In this document: in pieces, positions 37,158-49,800 of the stretch
How positions within the stretch are numbered: position 1 is the stretch's first letter
Layout of the letters: each line of letters begins with the position of its first letter
From: Panorpa germanica
Taxonomy: Eukaryota; Arthropoda; Insecta; Mecoptera; Panorpidae
DNA length: 64,000 bases
Direction: 5' to 3'
NCBI GenBank assembly: GCA_963678705.1
Contig: OY783209.1
Location: 6,944,001-7,008,000 of the forward strand
Notes under the pieces: generated by a model
Seen by the model: only the letters and a program-made list of their open reading frames with translations
Databases searched by the model: none
Told to the model about the DNA's origin: nothing
Position numbers and translations under genes: made by a program

Positions 37158-37785
37158 ATGGGCTTGTGTCCTATGTCTTAATTTCTACCAAAGTGTACTA
37201 TATATTGATAAAGTGGGTTACTAGAACCTCAAATGTACAATTATTTTTTAATAACTCCTTATATGTTAAAAGAAATTAACAATTAAAAAAGTCATTTTGT
37301 CTCTTTAATTATTAAAGGGATTCAACGTTGTACACATTCCAAAGTGCATGTGACATCACAACCCATGTGTAGGGATACCAACCTTACAGCTCATAAATCT
37401 TTGCTATATATTTTTATATATCAAAATATCAAATATTATTTACAGCTATTTCAAGAAACAATAAAATTCCAATATTATGTCTGCGTTAGTGGACTAAATA
37501 AAATAAAAACTTATTATTCTTTGATTTGACTTGATTATTTGACTACCAACAGCTACAAAACGTTACCATAGCACTGACCTACTCAACAATTAACTGACGT
37601 TAAAATGCATTTCACGTCGGCCGACCATTTCTAGCGCTAAAACTACAATTCAAACTTTTAATTGCTATATCTCCGTCAATATTTAGATATTTAATAAAAA
37701 TAGACACGCCAATACACATTTATTAACATCAATTTCAATCAACAATTGAAAAATCGATCACTAAAAAATGAGGACACAAGCCCCT
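37158..37785. mobile_element. MITE family 1, copy 3 (628 bp)
   Basis: Left tip ATGGGCTTGTGTCCT; right tip AGGACACAAGCCCC. Colinear with the other two full copies, with a small deletion near 37615 where they read 'atacaaatatggccg'. TTGA lies next to both tips, so the insertion duplication is ambiguous for this family. Confidence 0.87.
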
Positions 37786-39869
37786 TGAGTGAACAGGCTA
37801 GAAAAATGTTGTCAATATTTTTTAACAGTCTGATGATGCTAGGTAGAAGACATTGTAATATTTTGTCGTATTACATGAATTCGCATTACAGGAACTCGCG
37901 TTATTGAAGGGTCTCAGTGTTACGTAACACACACAATCATATTAACAAAGACACATGTGAGTTTTACAATTAAACATCGCCCAGCCTCTGTGTTGGGTTT
38001 TCATATTAAATTACGAACGTCCCTCATCTTTGAGTAATTAATTAAAATCTGATGACGTAAGAGTTCGTATGGGGGGGGAAATAATTGAAGAGGGGGGATC
38101 TATAACGTTGCATGTTTGTTTGATGTAGGAATCGCATATGCTGACATATTAGTTTATCCAACGACGCCAACATTCAGTTTAGCGTTATATTAATTTCGAC
38201 GCTTGGTACGTCGTACATATTAAAGTTATTACAGAGCCAGTGAAGTGTACAGGTGGTTTGTGGTTTAGCTGAGCTTTTCATTCAATAAACATTGGTTCAT
38301 ATACCCAATTATTTGTATTATGATTTGAATAATAAGATACAAATAAATATATTATCTAAGTAAGATTATTAGAACATTCTCTAACAAATATTTGTATGTG
38401 GAGCGATGAGACAAAAGTTAAACAATAGATTTCCTTGTTGATGGGGTTGAAGAGAGGGTAGGGGCGTGAAAGGGGAAACAAACAAACATGTTGGACCCTC
38501 ACATGCCTTAATAAGCCTGTTGATGGAGATATGTATATAGAGTTAACAAAGGAATTTCATAATTGGAGTAGAATATAGCTTATTTTATATGTACGTACAT
38601 ACGAGCATCTGGCACACTATGTCGTACGCACGATCCATAGAAAAGTGAAAAATTGTGCATGCAGATTTGTGAACGGACTGAAGGTTTAGTATAGTTTCAG
38701 AAATAACTTCACCTTAAATTTTAATCAATTCATTCTAATCAAATTTTTTTGGGGCTACATTAATATCCAGTATCGTACTTGCTAGATCGTCTTAAACATT
38801 TCCTCGCTTGAATCTTTTTACACCCTGTCATTCCTTACTTCTTTTCCCTTTTTATAATTTGACTTGAATTAGATCTAACCTTGGTTTTCTTGTATTCTGT
38901 TCTAGTTCCATTGCATCAAACTGCATCTCAACCACCGTCTTTACAATATTCTCGTTCCCTATTCATTTTCTTTTTTTCTCTTTTTTATTTCATTTTCTTT
39001 CAACCTCTGATTCCACTTCGTCATCATCATATTCGTCATCTTTTTATATATCTTCCTCATTTTCTTCTTTATCCGCACTTAAATGCACGTAACTGCGTTT
39101 ACCATAAAGCGATATCTACATCATAAGCTCAGAATATACGAGTACCATATATAAAACCTTTTCCCGTTATCAATGGCTACGCGTATTTCCATTAAACTAA
39201 AATCTATACATGCCGACTGCAGTACCAGAACATTTCAAAAAGATATTGAAAGGATAAAACATTTACAATCTTTATAAATTAAACTTTTAGCGGGAATATC
39301 TCATTTAATGTACTCGCATATACCAGTCGTGTGTTTTAAGGTACTTTTACTTTCATTCCATGTAAAAGATTCTTTGAATATTAATCATTATTTATAGATC
39401 AGTAGAAAACAAATTGAATGGCGGTTTTAATGAAAACATATACACACCAATACACAGAAACATTCATTTATAAATATGATGGGAATGGTATATAGGATTC
39501 ATATCCTCTGAAGACCCTAACCAAACGCAGGACATTATTCTGGATGAGTTCCTTTGGTGTGGTATCAGTCAACCATTACTCATTAGTCCTGCGGCTAGCT
39601 TTCAACTGACTCCAACTACCAAATTACGGTGGACTTCAAAATCTCATATACACGTCCTATATATACTCGGGGAAAACCCAAATCATGGAAATGCTTGCAC
39701 TGTTATTTGAAAAAAGGGGCAATTTCATTCACGGAATTAAATTTAGACGGGGTACAATGCAATGAAATCTCGGAATTATACAAATTTTACTGTATTGTAT
39801 TGTATAGTTTATTGCAATGCATTTTGCCGTTAGGTGTTATATTCTTTTACATAAATTGTACATAAATAA
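37786..39869. other. Intergenic stretch
   Basis: Nothing supported. G-runs near 38070-38098. The pyrimidine-rich frame at 38881-39126 is low-complexity. Confidence 0.4.
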
Positions 39870-40240
39870 ATAACATGTTTTTCTTTATTTTCCTCTCCTT
39901 CTCTGTATAGCTTCCATCCATCTTCTTCCTTGTCTCGTTCCTTGTCAGCAGTTGCTTTACTGACATCCTTAATTTCTACTTTTCCATTTCCACTACTTCC
40001 TTCCTTCTTCTCTGTTCTTCTGTCATTCACTTCTTCCCTTTGTTGCATTTTCTCATTAGTTCCTCTGTCTTCTTTTTATTGTTTAGAATGCATATCTCTT
40101 TAATGTGCCCCAATGTTTCTATTTCTTTCCTGCACATTCTGCATATCCTTTTCTCTCTTTTTTTCAATACCTGATGCCTTTCTCTTCATTTTCCATTCTA
40201 AATCTGGCAATACTTCTTACATTTTACAAATTTTTACTCT
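39870..40240 (-). pseudogene. Decayed LINE-B ORF2 C-terminus
   Basis: The minus strand reads ARFRMENEEKGIRY, a stop, then CRMCRKEIETLGHIKEIC, clearly the counterpart of ARFRLGNEKKRNRYW and CTVCGTEIETLEHIKFAC in the 25.4-kb copy. A lysine/glutamate-rich region follows to about 39880. Multiple stops. A long-dead LINE-B insertion in reverse orientation to the three well-preserved copies. Confidence 0.7.
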
Positions 40241-40584
40241 ATATAATGAAATAGACAACGAAGAGAGAAACAACATTATTTGTTGAACGTTGAAGAAACA
40301 GAGACATCACTTATTCATATGCACTTTCTCTGGTATGCGCTTAATCTTATAGATGATCTAATTGAACTAACGGTACAACGGAGCTTTTTTGTATTTTTAT
40401 TCATCGCGCGCACTGCTGAACTGCTCTTAAAATCAATCATATGTACACCTCTGTACTATTGGTACAGCTTAATTAGTCTACCCTGTTAAACACTATAGTT
40501 AAATGTATTTAAAGATTCATGTATATAAAATAATTTACGTTTTACATAAAGAATTGTCTTTGCTACCAATATTTACACAATTTT

Positions 40585-40790
40585 TTTGAGTGTATGAGCT
40601 TTTAACACTTATTAGCACTTAGAACAATATTAATAAACATTTAAAATATAATTTCCAGCTTATAGACACAAGTATGAGTATTTAAAATAAGGATGTTAAA
40701 TTAGTTTCATTGATAAAGTCAATAAGGTTTTTCAGAATTTCCCTGCTTTCAAATATCTACCTATATTCCTTAGCCGTAGTTTTTCTTTTG
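40585..40790 (-). mobile_element. LINE-D 3' tail
   Basis: On the minus strand: FESREILKNLIDFINETNL then a stop and the family UTR, ending in an A-rich tail (plus-strand T7 at 40581-40587). It lies just left of the Jockey tail without overlapping it. Confidence 0.7.
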
Positions 40791-40809
40791 CAATTTTATT
40801 TATTCAATT

Positions 40810-41067
40810 GCTACCTCAAATATTGAGATAATCCAAAGATTTCAGTCCAAAATGCTAAAGATTGTCACGAATGCACCATGGTTTATACCCAATCACATAA
40901 TACATCGGGACCTGGATATACCTACAGTAAAAGAAGTGCTTAGAACCAAAGTATACAAGGAGAGAATAATAGAACATCTAAGCAATTTGGCCAGCTGTCT
41001 AATGTCCAATATTTCCACAGTACGCAGACTGAAAAAGAAGTTACCTCAGGACCTACTAGCCAAATAA
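40810..41067 (+). pseudogene. Jockey ORF2 C-terminal fragment
   Basis: 86 codons open to TAA. It reads ATSNIEIIQRFQSKMLKI, VTNAPWFIPN, HRDLDIPTVKEV and RRLKKKLPQDLL. NAPWxxxN..IHxDLxIPTV..E and the RRLKR..PQDLL end are hallmark C-terminal segments of arthropod Jockey reverse-transcriptase proteins. No catalytic domain remains. Confidence 0.9.
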
Positions 41068-41208
41068 ACAGAATCTAGGATCTATTAAAATTAAGGGATG
41101 AGTCGATGGACATATCCCGCGCAAGACATTTTATTTTGACATACCTATCACTAAATGTCCTATAGGCAGGACAGATTGTAATAATCTTTAGTATTTAGTA
41201 AAAAAAAA
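40810..41208 (+). mobile_element. Jockey-type LINE, 5'-truncated copy with 12-bp target duplication
   Basis: Target duplication ATTTATTCAATT at 40798-40809 and 41209-41220. Coding end, about 130-base UTR and poly(A) at 41200-41209. The exact duplication and open frame suggest a relatively young insertion. Confidence 0.92.
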
Positions 41209-41220
41209 ATTTATTCAATT

Positions 41221-42087
41221 ATCCAAATTATATAGTGCTATAGTACTGCTATTCAATTAATATATTAGTACAGGTAATAGTAATAAAAATTATGTAAAGA
41301 AATGTTAACTTTTCGTAAATAATAAATAATACATAGACCTCACATTATGTTCGCAAATATCAATACATTTAAAACGAAAGTTCACCAAGAGAAATTCAGT
41401 CGTAAGATAATTTGTTTTTCTAAGATATAATTTCTTAATTGAATATAAATATGTTTACGTACCCAAAACTTGTTTCGAAACAATAAGTTAAGTTCTTGTG
41501 CAAGCATATGCAAATAGAAATTCGAAGAACACAAAGAAGAAGTTGTAATTTAGAAAATCATAAATAGTAACAATTGTTGATCTCTCTGTTAGAGCTTTCA
41601 TGTGAAAGAGACAGAAAATATAAATGGTATAGGTGCTGCGAATAGAGAAATATCGTAATACTTAAGCCACAGTGATACAAGGAGGAATAGAGAACGTTTT
41701 TCAATGTTTATTGCAAAACCACAGCTCGCATAAGTCGTGTGGCATATTTTGAATGCGACAGGCGTACTACCAGTTCTAACCATTGTACAGTAAAGCCTAC
41801 ATATTGGGGGTGAAACTGGCACCCCAAGTTTAAACCCTGGTGTAAAATTCGTAAATGTGCTTCATCTAGACATTATAAAAAAATGTTTTTCAGTCAGCAG
41901 AAATTTTGTTGTAACCAGTTAATTTTATTATCTTTTTTTGGGGTCATTTTTCCAGTTACGGTTATATACTTCTTTCAATCAGCAGTTAAATGGTGTCCAC
42001 AAAAACTGTGGTCCATAGGCTCACTTCAAAATATAATACGCCATTTAATTTTACTATACTTTAGTAATACCTCTCGTAATAAAAACA
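41221..42087. other. AT-rich intergenic stretch
   Basis: Nothing supported. Confidence 0.4.
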
Positions 42088-42297
42088 TTTTTTTTTTATA
42101 TATAGTTTCTCGGACTTCCTAGGCACGTAGCCTTTTATCGCCCCTAATATTGTTCTGCTTCTTCTTATACGTTATATCCAGACAACAAGAATGATCTATT
42201 CATGGCTACTGCAGTTATAAATTTCGGTTTCTCAATCAAAAAGGCGGTGTTAACAGGAAGCGTCTGCGAAGTCTGTAGCACCATTGCTGTATTTTTA
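42088..42297 (-). mobile_element. LINE-A 3' tail with small internal deletion
   Basis: UTR and coding end of LINE-A. About 20 bases (equivalent to 33627-33649) are missing between 'gtagcacc' and 'attgctg'. No clear target duplication. Confidence 0.83.
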
Positions 42298-43096
42298 AGA
42301 TACTTAAATAATTATTTTTTAAACTGATCGTAATATTATTTATTTTAAGCAATTATCTATAATTTCATAACAAATGAGATTCAATTGGGTAGCTTTTACT
42401 GCATTAAACATACTTTGTATATATATATTACGTAACAGTACAGAATCTAACAGCAGAATGAGAAAAGAGCTTTACATTTCTTGAAATGGGTCCCCAGACG
42501 TTAAACCCAGCAACCCAGGACCGTTGTGTTCAAAACCTACCCCTTTCACGTACATAAATTGGTGCAAATAATTAAAATCGCACGACTGTCCACACTTTAT
42601 TATTGTATGCTACCCCCTCCCCCCCTCTCCATCTCTTATAGAATCCTTCAGTTGACATACAAAAGTAGTCCTTGTCCACTAACAAGGGTGTGTGGGTAAG
42701 GGAAGTGGGGCGAAAGAGAGGCGTTAGTACTTATTGCCGAGGAAGGGTTACTTAAAAAACACTATCCTCCAAATATATTAACCAGTGTGTAAATGTAATA
42801 GATTTTCCTAATTGAAACGGCCTTAAGATATATATTACATTCTAAATCTTTTTGTTTAATTTTTTTTATTCATCTGTAGCTTTGAATTATTATTATAATA
42901 ATAGTTTAAGCTTTTGTGGTGTATGGAAATACCTTTACTAATTTTTAGACAAATCAATATTACGAGAGGCTGTTAAAGGGAAGAGAATTAGAGAACGAGG
43001 TTGCAAGGACGATATTGCAAATCAATGTTCTTGTAAACTACAGGGTAAAAAAAGTGCTGTGGCCCTAAGCAGCCTATCAAATTATAATAAAAAAAA

Positions 43097-43101
<5 letters not shown>
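42298..43101. other. Intergenic stretch
   Basis: Nothing supported; C-run patch near 42610. Confidence 0.4.

Positions 43102-43127
<26 letters not shown>
43102..43127. repeat. (AT)n microsatellite
   Basis: About 26 bases of AT after a poly(A) run. Confidence 0.9.
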
Positions 43128-43137
<10 letters not shown>

Positions 43138-43225
43138 TATATCCGTTGAATTTCTACAGACTGCTAACTTCTATTTAGAAAAGCCTCTTATTGGTAATGT
43201 TACATGCTGCATCATATGTAAATTC

Positions 43226-43500
43226 GTTTTGGATTGGCGAAATTCGGTCTAACTAATAAACGGATGGACCGATTTGAAAATGGCTTTCAGATTTGTAATC
43301 TACGGGAAATTCTACGTACAAATACTTCTTAAAAAAAAAATGTTGTCGCCTAGATAATCTGTTTTGGATCGGCGAAAATCGGTGTAAATAATATACGGAT
43401 TGACCGATTTGAAAATGTCTTTTAGATTTGGAATCAGCGGGAAATTCTACGTACCGCGACAATTTTTTTTGGATTGATGAAAATTGATTTTTTGCGCTTC
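43226..43500. repeat. Degenerate tandem repeat, about 105-135 bp period
   Basis: Units start at 43226, 43361 and (partial) 43466 with 'gttttggat.ggcgaaa'. Each full unit continues with 'cggat.gaccgatttgaaaa' and ends 'cgggaaattctacgta'. The minus-strand frame at 43253-43555 repeats YVEFP...HFQIG only because of this structure and is not a gene. Confidence 0.85.
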
Positions 43501-44916
43501 CAATGACACTTGAACAAAAAGTAATTATTAAAAGATTTGGTAAAGACGAGTTCAATTTTATATTTATACTTAAAAATACCCTAACACTTTTGTCTCAGAA
43601 CGCAAAATCTACCCCTCTACATGTGAAGGGCAGTGTAACCTAACGACGTATCTTTAGACAATTGGTCAGATATGTAAATTACAAAGTGACCGTGAAAGGG
43701 TGTGTCCGAAATATGTGTTACACTTAGAGCAATTAACAATTGTGTTTATTGCTTTAATATTATAATTAAATTAGTCTAATTGCATAGTGCATTATTTACT
43801 GATATCTAAAATGCTATTTCGCGATGATATATGCGAGTAATTACTGTGGTGTTTAAATAATAAATCGCCAGCTTGTAGCAAGAGTAAGGTACGTAGACTG
43901 CAGATTACATATAGTTAATTTAAAACAATGCAAGCACACAGGACAGCGATAGTTCAAATATTCATTATTGTTAGTTATTTGGAATAATCCAAATTCAAAT
44001 AATAAAAAGAATATTGTTGCAAGTACATCCAAAGAAATATGAGGCGTTCAAATTTTGTTTCAACAATAAATCAATTTTCAGAACTCTTGCTTAAACTGTC
44101 GTATTAAACCATTCCCATTTTCCACAACATATGAGCATAATTAAACCTTTATTTCAACCTATTTATCAATTAAGTTCCTGTGGGAATTACTCATAAAGGT
44201 GGTACTTGTTTTATTATCCCGTAATAAAGGGATGGACCAGGATGGACTAGGATCTCTTGCTCAATCCCAGTCCAATGTCCAGTGTCCTCCGTTAGGATGA
44301 TTAAAACATTAGGACTAAGAGGGCTCTTAAAATGAAGGCTGGTCCTTCATTTACTGCAAGAGTAATAGAGTTTATTAAGAGCACAATGGACAATGAAGAA
44401 TGGACTCTGAACACAACTAGGTAATGGCTTGACCGTTGTTTGTTATTTGTTAATTGTAACGAAACCAATTAACTGCACGCTTTAAATTAGCATACGGATA
44501 ATAAATCAACAAAAAAGCTACAATGTCTCCAGTTTTATTAGGAATTGTAAATATTAAACAAACTCATATGTTGATTCTAAAATTTTAAAGTTTATTTTGG
44601 TAATTTACATACATATTTTATTCATTACATTGTTTAACTTAAATCATACTATCATACCTGAAATTTAAAGAAACGACAATTAAAGTTTATTATTTACCAT
44701 AAATTGTCAATTCCTTTCTATTTTATTATAACCTCACAATGTGCACTAACTAACTAAAAACGTGAGTTCTGTCAACTCCAAATATCAAGTGTGTTGATCG
44801 TTATTTCTATTTCGACATCTATGGCGTTCATGAGTATATGTTTTCACTGATCGGTCACTATTTTACCGACAGACAAGCTTTGTACTTACTAAAGAAATAT
44901 AATTTCTTTACATATA

Positions 44917-44919
<3 letters not shown>
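43501..44919. other. Intergenic stretch
   Basis: Nothing supported. Confidence 0.4.

Positions 44920-44999
<80 letters not shown>
44920..44999. repeat. (TA)n microsatellite
   Basis: An uninterrupted run of about 80 bases; it creates spurious YIYIYI frames on both strands. Confidence 0.98.
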
Positions 45000-45002
<3 letters not shown>

Positions 45003-45582
45003 TCTTGTCTCCTGTGTTAATATTACTAATTATTGTAATTATATTTGTAAGATGTGTACTTAAAGTAAATAAATACCTTTTAAATATTTCATAAAAGTAG
45101 CAATGACCTTTCAACTCTAACTCTGTCTGCTACCCAATCTTCTGAAGATTTCTGTTTGCTCAGCGGACTCTTACTTCAAGTAGTCTGATTATAACGATCA
45201 AATATTTTCGTTTTTCCATTTTTCATTAAAACATAAAAAGAAATTTTCATTTAGTATTTTAATAAAGAGTAAGAATCACTTGAAATATTCTATAAATAAA
45301 AAGACTTCAGAAATACATCCTTTTATATTTTACTTATCTCTGTCATGGACTTTGATATGAGCCCCTGTTCATGCGGAATATACTCTCAATATCTCTCCTT
45401 TGGAAGGTTGTTGACATGCCGGAACAACTTGATCATCTCGCCGACCGTGTTGAAATAGCGAAAATATTCATAAGAAAAAAAATAATAATAATAAAAAATG
45501 TCTTATTATTTTCGTAACTTTAATCGCGTCCTTTTCTACAGTTTTTGTTTTCAACATGATCTTTGATTTAGTTTACATGATC
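45000..45582. other. Intergenic stretch
   Basis: Nothing supported. Confidence 0.4.
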
Positions 45583-45761
45583 TTTAGAGCATATATATAT
45601 GGAGAGAGAATGCTGTCCATAATATGTGCGATAAAGAAAGATATATGCTCCTATTTGTTTTCTGTGCGCATGCGTCGAAAGTGACAGTTGTCAAGTCAGA
45701 GCTGTCTAGATCACTTTTAATCTATAGGAAATATACACTCTCCATATATACTTGCTCTAAG
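45583..45761. mobile_element. hAT-like MITE (179 bp)
   Basis: Identical 8-bp direct repeats ACATGATC at 45575-45582 and 45762-45769. Imperfect terminal inverted repeats: left TTTAGAGCATATATATATGG, right CCATATATACTTGCTCTAAG. An 8-bp duplication and TAGAG-type ends fit the hAT superfamily. The inside is too short to code. Confidence 0.85.
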
Positions 45762-45848
45762 ACATGATCAGTGAAAGAAAAATAAAAGAAATTCGTTCTG
45801 TCGATATTGTGGCAGTTCTGGATCAGCCGAATCTGCTATTTCTCTTTA

Positions 45849-45960
45849 GGGATCATCTTTTAATTACGTCACACGCAAAGTGAGAGGAAGGGGTCTTTAA
45901 AGTGTGACAAGTGCGAGGGAAACAGTCATGAACTACTTGACATCACGTCTAATCTGAAGT
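45849..45960. repeat. Repeat family E, copy 2
   Basis: 'gatcatcttttaattacgtc' start, G-rich core, 'gtgtgaca' motif, closing near 'catcacgtctaatc'. Most like the 57.9-kb copy. Confidence 0.6.
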
Positions 45961-46031
45961 TCGTATTTCAAAAATGGAAATAAACGTGATCAAAAACTGA
46001 TATAACTTTTAGTAATTTACTAAAGAAATTG

Positions 46032-46238
46032 TTTTTTTTTTATTTTTTTATATAATTTCTCAGGCTTCCTAGGCACGTAGCCTTTTATCGCCCCTAATAT
46101 TGCTCTGCTTCTTCTTATATTTTATATCCAGACAACAAGAATGATCTATTCATGGCTACTGCAGTTATAAATTTGGGTTTCTTAATCAAAAAGGCGGTGT
46201 TAACAGGAAGCGTCTGCGAAGTCTATCAGTTTGGAGTC
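46032..46238 (-). mobile_element. LINE-A 3' tail
   Basis: T-run, LINE-A UTR and coding end, with about 12 bases lost near 46225 before a final 'tttggagtc'. It lies between two family E copies. Target duplication not clear. Confidence 0.83.
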
Positions 46239-46274
46239 TCAAATGTTCAGTTTCAAATGTGTGCACCACTACAA

Positions 46275-46370
46275 AGAAATGGGGTTTACAATGTGTGACA
46301 AGATGTGATAATGGGGACGGGGGACTTAAAAACCTTGAAAGTTGTGTGATGACTACTTAATTACGTTATT
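46275..46370. repeat. Repeat family E, copy 3
   Basis: 'ggggtttacaatgtgtgaca', 'agatgtgataatgggg', 'ggggacttaaaa', ending 'ttaattacg'. Both halves of the family pattern are visible. Confidence 0.55.
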
Positions 46371-47307
46371 CCTAAGTAAAATTTTACAGAAATGTAAGGT
46401 AACTTATAATATAGGTAAATTTCTTAGCAAACATTTCTGAAAATTTTTAAGGTGGCAATCGAATCGTTTAAAAACAAGAAATTTTGATTCACTTAAGATG
46501 GAATGAAAATGAATGTATAATCATTACTGGATTTAAAATGTATCTTGAAATCTGATAAAAATTTAAGTGACTTTAATAAGATTAAGATTTACTAATCCAT
46601 ATAAAAGTTTTATATAATTTATATTCAAAATAAGATTTTATTCAGATTGTATGCATATTAAATCAATACTTGAAGGTCAAACTGTCATTTACGCCCGGAA
46701 CACACTAACATTGTGCCATAAAACTTGATTATGTCACATGACATCCACTGTTCACTGCCCAATGCCCTTTGTCATCTCCCCTAGTTATCAGCAAACTGCA
46801 GTCCCTCCTCAATCCCTTCCTCCCACTTCAATCGGTCATATCCACCCAGTGTCCTTCGCTTGGTGCAATACAAAACAAAAGTAATCTGGACAATAATGCT
46901 ACATGGCATGTATACTGCATCCAAAAAACAACATACAATATTTCGAATAATAGTTACCTTATACATAAAACAATTTAACGTACAATGATCTTTTATTGAA
47001 TTAATCGTTAGACATTTTAAGAATTAATTGTTTTTTCATATTTTCAACGTGCTCTATTTTCCTGCGTTACTGCTGCACATCTGTTAGATATACAAGAAAA
47101 TATTATAAGGAAAAGTTGTAGGAAATTTTGTCTTCTATAAGATTGATAATAACTATTTTTACCGTAAGACCCACCAGTAAAGAGATATTGTAGAAAACGT
47201 TTTAGTCCGCCATTTATTCAAGATGGCGACGAGCGTCATTTAAAGCAAATCGAATATTTAGTACTACCGGGCCACTTTCAAAGTGAAAGTACATTGTTCT
47301 GGGACTG
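46371..47307. other. Intergenic stretch
   Basis: Nothing supported. Confidence 0.4.
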
Positions 47308-47315
47308 TAAAGTAT

Positions 47316-47469
47316 ATTTATTTATTTTTTTTATATATAATTTCTCGGGCTTCCTAAACTCGTAGCCTTTTATCGCCCCTAATATTGTTCTGCTTCTTCT
47401 TATACTTTATATCCTGACAACAAGAATGATCTATTCATGGCTACTGCTGTTATAAATTTCGGTTTCTCA
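47316..47469 (-). mobile_element. LINE-A 3' tail
   Basis: T-run, UTR and last codons. Target duplication TAAAGTAT at 47308-47315 and 47470-47477. Confidence 0.87.
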
Positions 47470-47653
47470 TAAAGTATTTTTAGCTTTGTAAAATAAATCG
47501 AATCGAAAGTAGACTCCAAATATCAATAACATTCAGTTCAAATTGTAGCACAATTGACACAACTTTATACTTTTTTAATCACTTTACCACCAATTCCAGC
47601 AAAATTTCAGCTAGAACTTATTCACTATATAAAATAAAGCGAGAATGCGTAAC

Positions 47654-47797
47654 TTTTTTTTTCTTCATAGTTTCTCGGGCTTCTTAGGCAAGTAGCCTTT
47701 TATCGCCCCTAACATTGTTCTGCTTCTTCTTATACTTTATATCCTGACAACAAGAAAGATCTATCCATGGCCACTGCTGTTTTAAATGTTGGTCCTA
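47654..47797 (-). mobile_element. LINE-A 3' tail
   Basis: T-run, UTR and last codons, somewhat more diverged. Target duplication AATGCGTAAC at 47644-47653 and 47798-47807. Only about 180 bases from the previous LINE-A tail, in the same orientation, but with its own duplication, so it is an independent insertion. Confidence 0.9.
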
Positions 47798-47807
47798 AAT
47801 GCGTAAC

Positions 47808-49780
47808 ATGTTAAAACAAATTTTATATTCATTTAAAGTAAACAATTAAATTCAATAGCAGATCTCCTATCTAAATGCAGGGAATTATTAATACTGCATC
47901 TCGTATTCAATAGAAGAGCGAAAAAGAAGAAGAATCAACGGAATGAAGAGTGAAAGAGATAGAGTTATGACGCGGTAGAGGTTATTGCAAATTAACACAA
48001 TGGATTTTCGAAATATATAATCCGGGAATGTTAGCTCAGTTCAATACGGAGTTACCTGTGATGCATATATGCGATTACCTATACTGCACTTGTGATGGAC
48101 TGAAACCATGTAAAATAGGGGAAATTCAACACCAGACGAATTTAAAATATTCAATTTATAACAGATGAAAATGAATTTATATTTCATGAAGACAATGTAT
48201 AAACTCAGATTAGTGCCACGGTTTTTTTATACAGGGATGGTTTTAAAAGTTCCAAGTCTCACACTGAGATGGCACTAACATGCGAGTATTGAAGCTAGAT
48301 TGATAATAACTTGAGGTAAGCGTTCATAGGTACGCACCACTAGAATATAACGTGGAAGAGAACAACAACAATAATGAAAAACGTGATAAATTGCAGTATA
48401 TTGAAAAAGCGTTAGGATGGACTCAAATTGAAACCGCGTATCACTGCCGTGCATCTATATCTGTCCTTTGCTGACCTTGTGAAAACGAAAAGAACCTATA
48501 TAGTCAAAAAAGGTTCAACCTACACAACCAAGTAGAAAAATGTCTTGAAGTGTTTCAAGTTTCCTATAGGCTAATTCCAAGGTTCATGTTCTAACTCATA
48601 TAGAATTCATACCGCAGTGTGAAAGTTTCACTTGCTAATACATAAACCTGGCTATTTTTTCGCTTTTGTCTTTGAGTGTTATTAATCAGGACAATTCAGA
48701 AGTGGGATCGAAGAATTCTAATCACGCCGTTGTCCAATTTATGGTATATTAGCTTTGCTATCACTGCGCCATTGTCACACAGGCGATCATTAGTGTCTAT
48801 TTTCTAGATAAGCTGCTGAACTACATAACAAAGTACCAGATGAAGCTGAAGGATATTTTGTCCTTCAATATGTTCTAGTTGGTGCATTATTTGCGTTCGA
48901 ATTTATATTATCTGTTTTATGCATAACATGCAAAATTATATTAGCTTCAATAAATTAGGGTTGAAAATTCAAAATGCAATGTACATACTTCTGTATAACA
49001 AACCCCATTCCAAATTCACCTTGTTAAAATTGCATCACGTCATCTACCGCACCACCCACTTCTCCACGTTGCCCAGACCACTGCTATGTTATTTTGATGA
49101 TGCAACCCCTGAATAACCTGCAACCATTGTTACCGCACATACTCATATAAAATGAGAACGCGCAAATCATCTATATAAGCAAACCCGTTCATGTTCATGT
49201 AGGTAACTTCGTTGGACGAATTTTAAAAATACAGTGTACCTAATATAACACTAGTCTCTATGATGGGAATCCCTGCTACACGGTAAAAATTGAACCACAC
49301 ACACTGTTAAAAATAATTGAAATATTTTAAGTTTATTTAAATTTTTATATTAATGGTAAATAATGCATACGCGATTTCATATTACGCGTAAGACACTAAC
49401 CGCATTATAGCGTGCCTATTTTATTACTTAGATTATATTGAAACATTTGTCACATTTCCGTTCACAATTATGTTACAATGTTTAATAATTGTGGCGCAGT
49501 GTGTTTGTCTGGGTTCTTTATTTTTAATTTATTCAACTGCTTCTTAACGCCTTCTGTATTATCTTTTGCAACAGCAAAAAAATTAATTATTTGACATAAG
49601 TCTTTGTGTCTATAAGATAAAAATAAAAAAGTAGAGGTCCGGATTAGTATCTTTTATGAGCTGTAACTGTGTGAGCTGTATTTTGTACTCCACTCTTGCT
49701 TCGGCGCTGTAGTCGCTCTATCCTATAATCAGCACCGTATTATATGCATTAAATGAAACCTTCTCATAATTTTCATTAGT
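47808..49780. other. Intergenic stretch
   Basis: No gene recognised. An A-box-like 'ttagctcagttcaat' near 48030 has no B box and is not called. Confidence 0.4.
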
Positions 49781-49800
49781 TAGATAACTCCGGCACTGTT

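Noticed and set aside
43253-43555. 100-codon minus-strand frame with internal peptide repeats
   Set aside because: The repetition follows the DNA tandem repeat; no known motif, and the frame breaks at the third unit.
44838-45114. Frames rich in YIYIYI on both strands
   Set aside because: Translation of a TA microsatellite.
48020-48085. tRNA A-box-like 'ttagctcagttcaat'
   Set aside because: No B box downstream.
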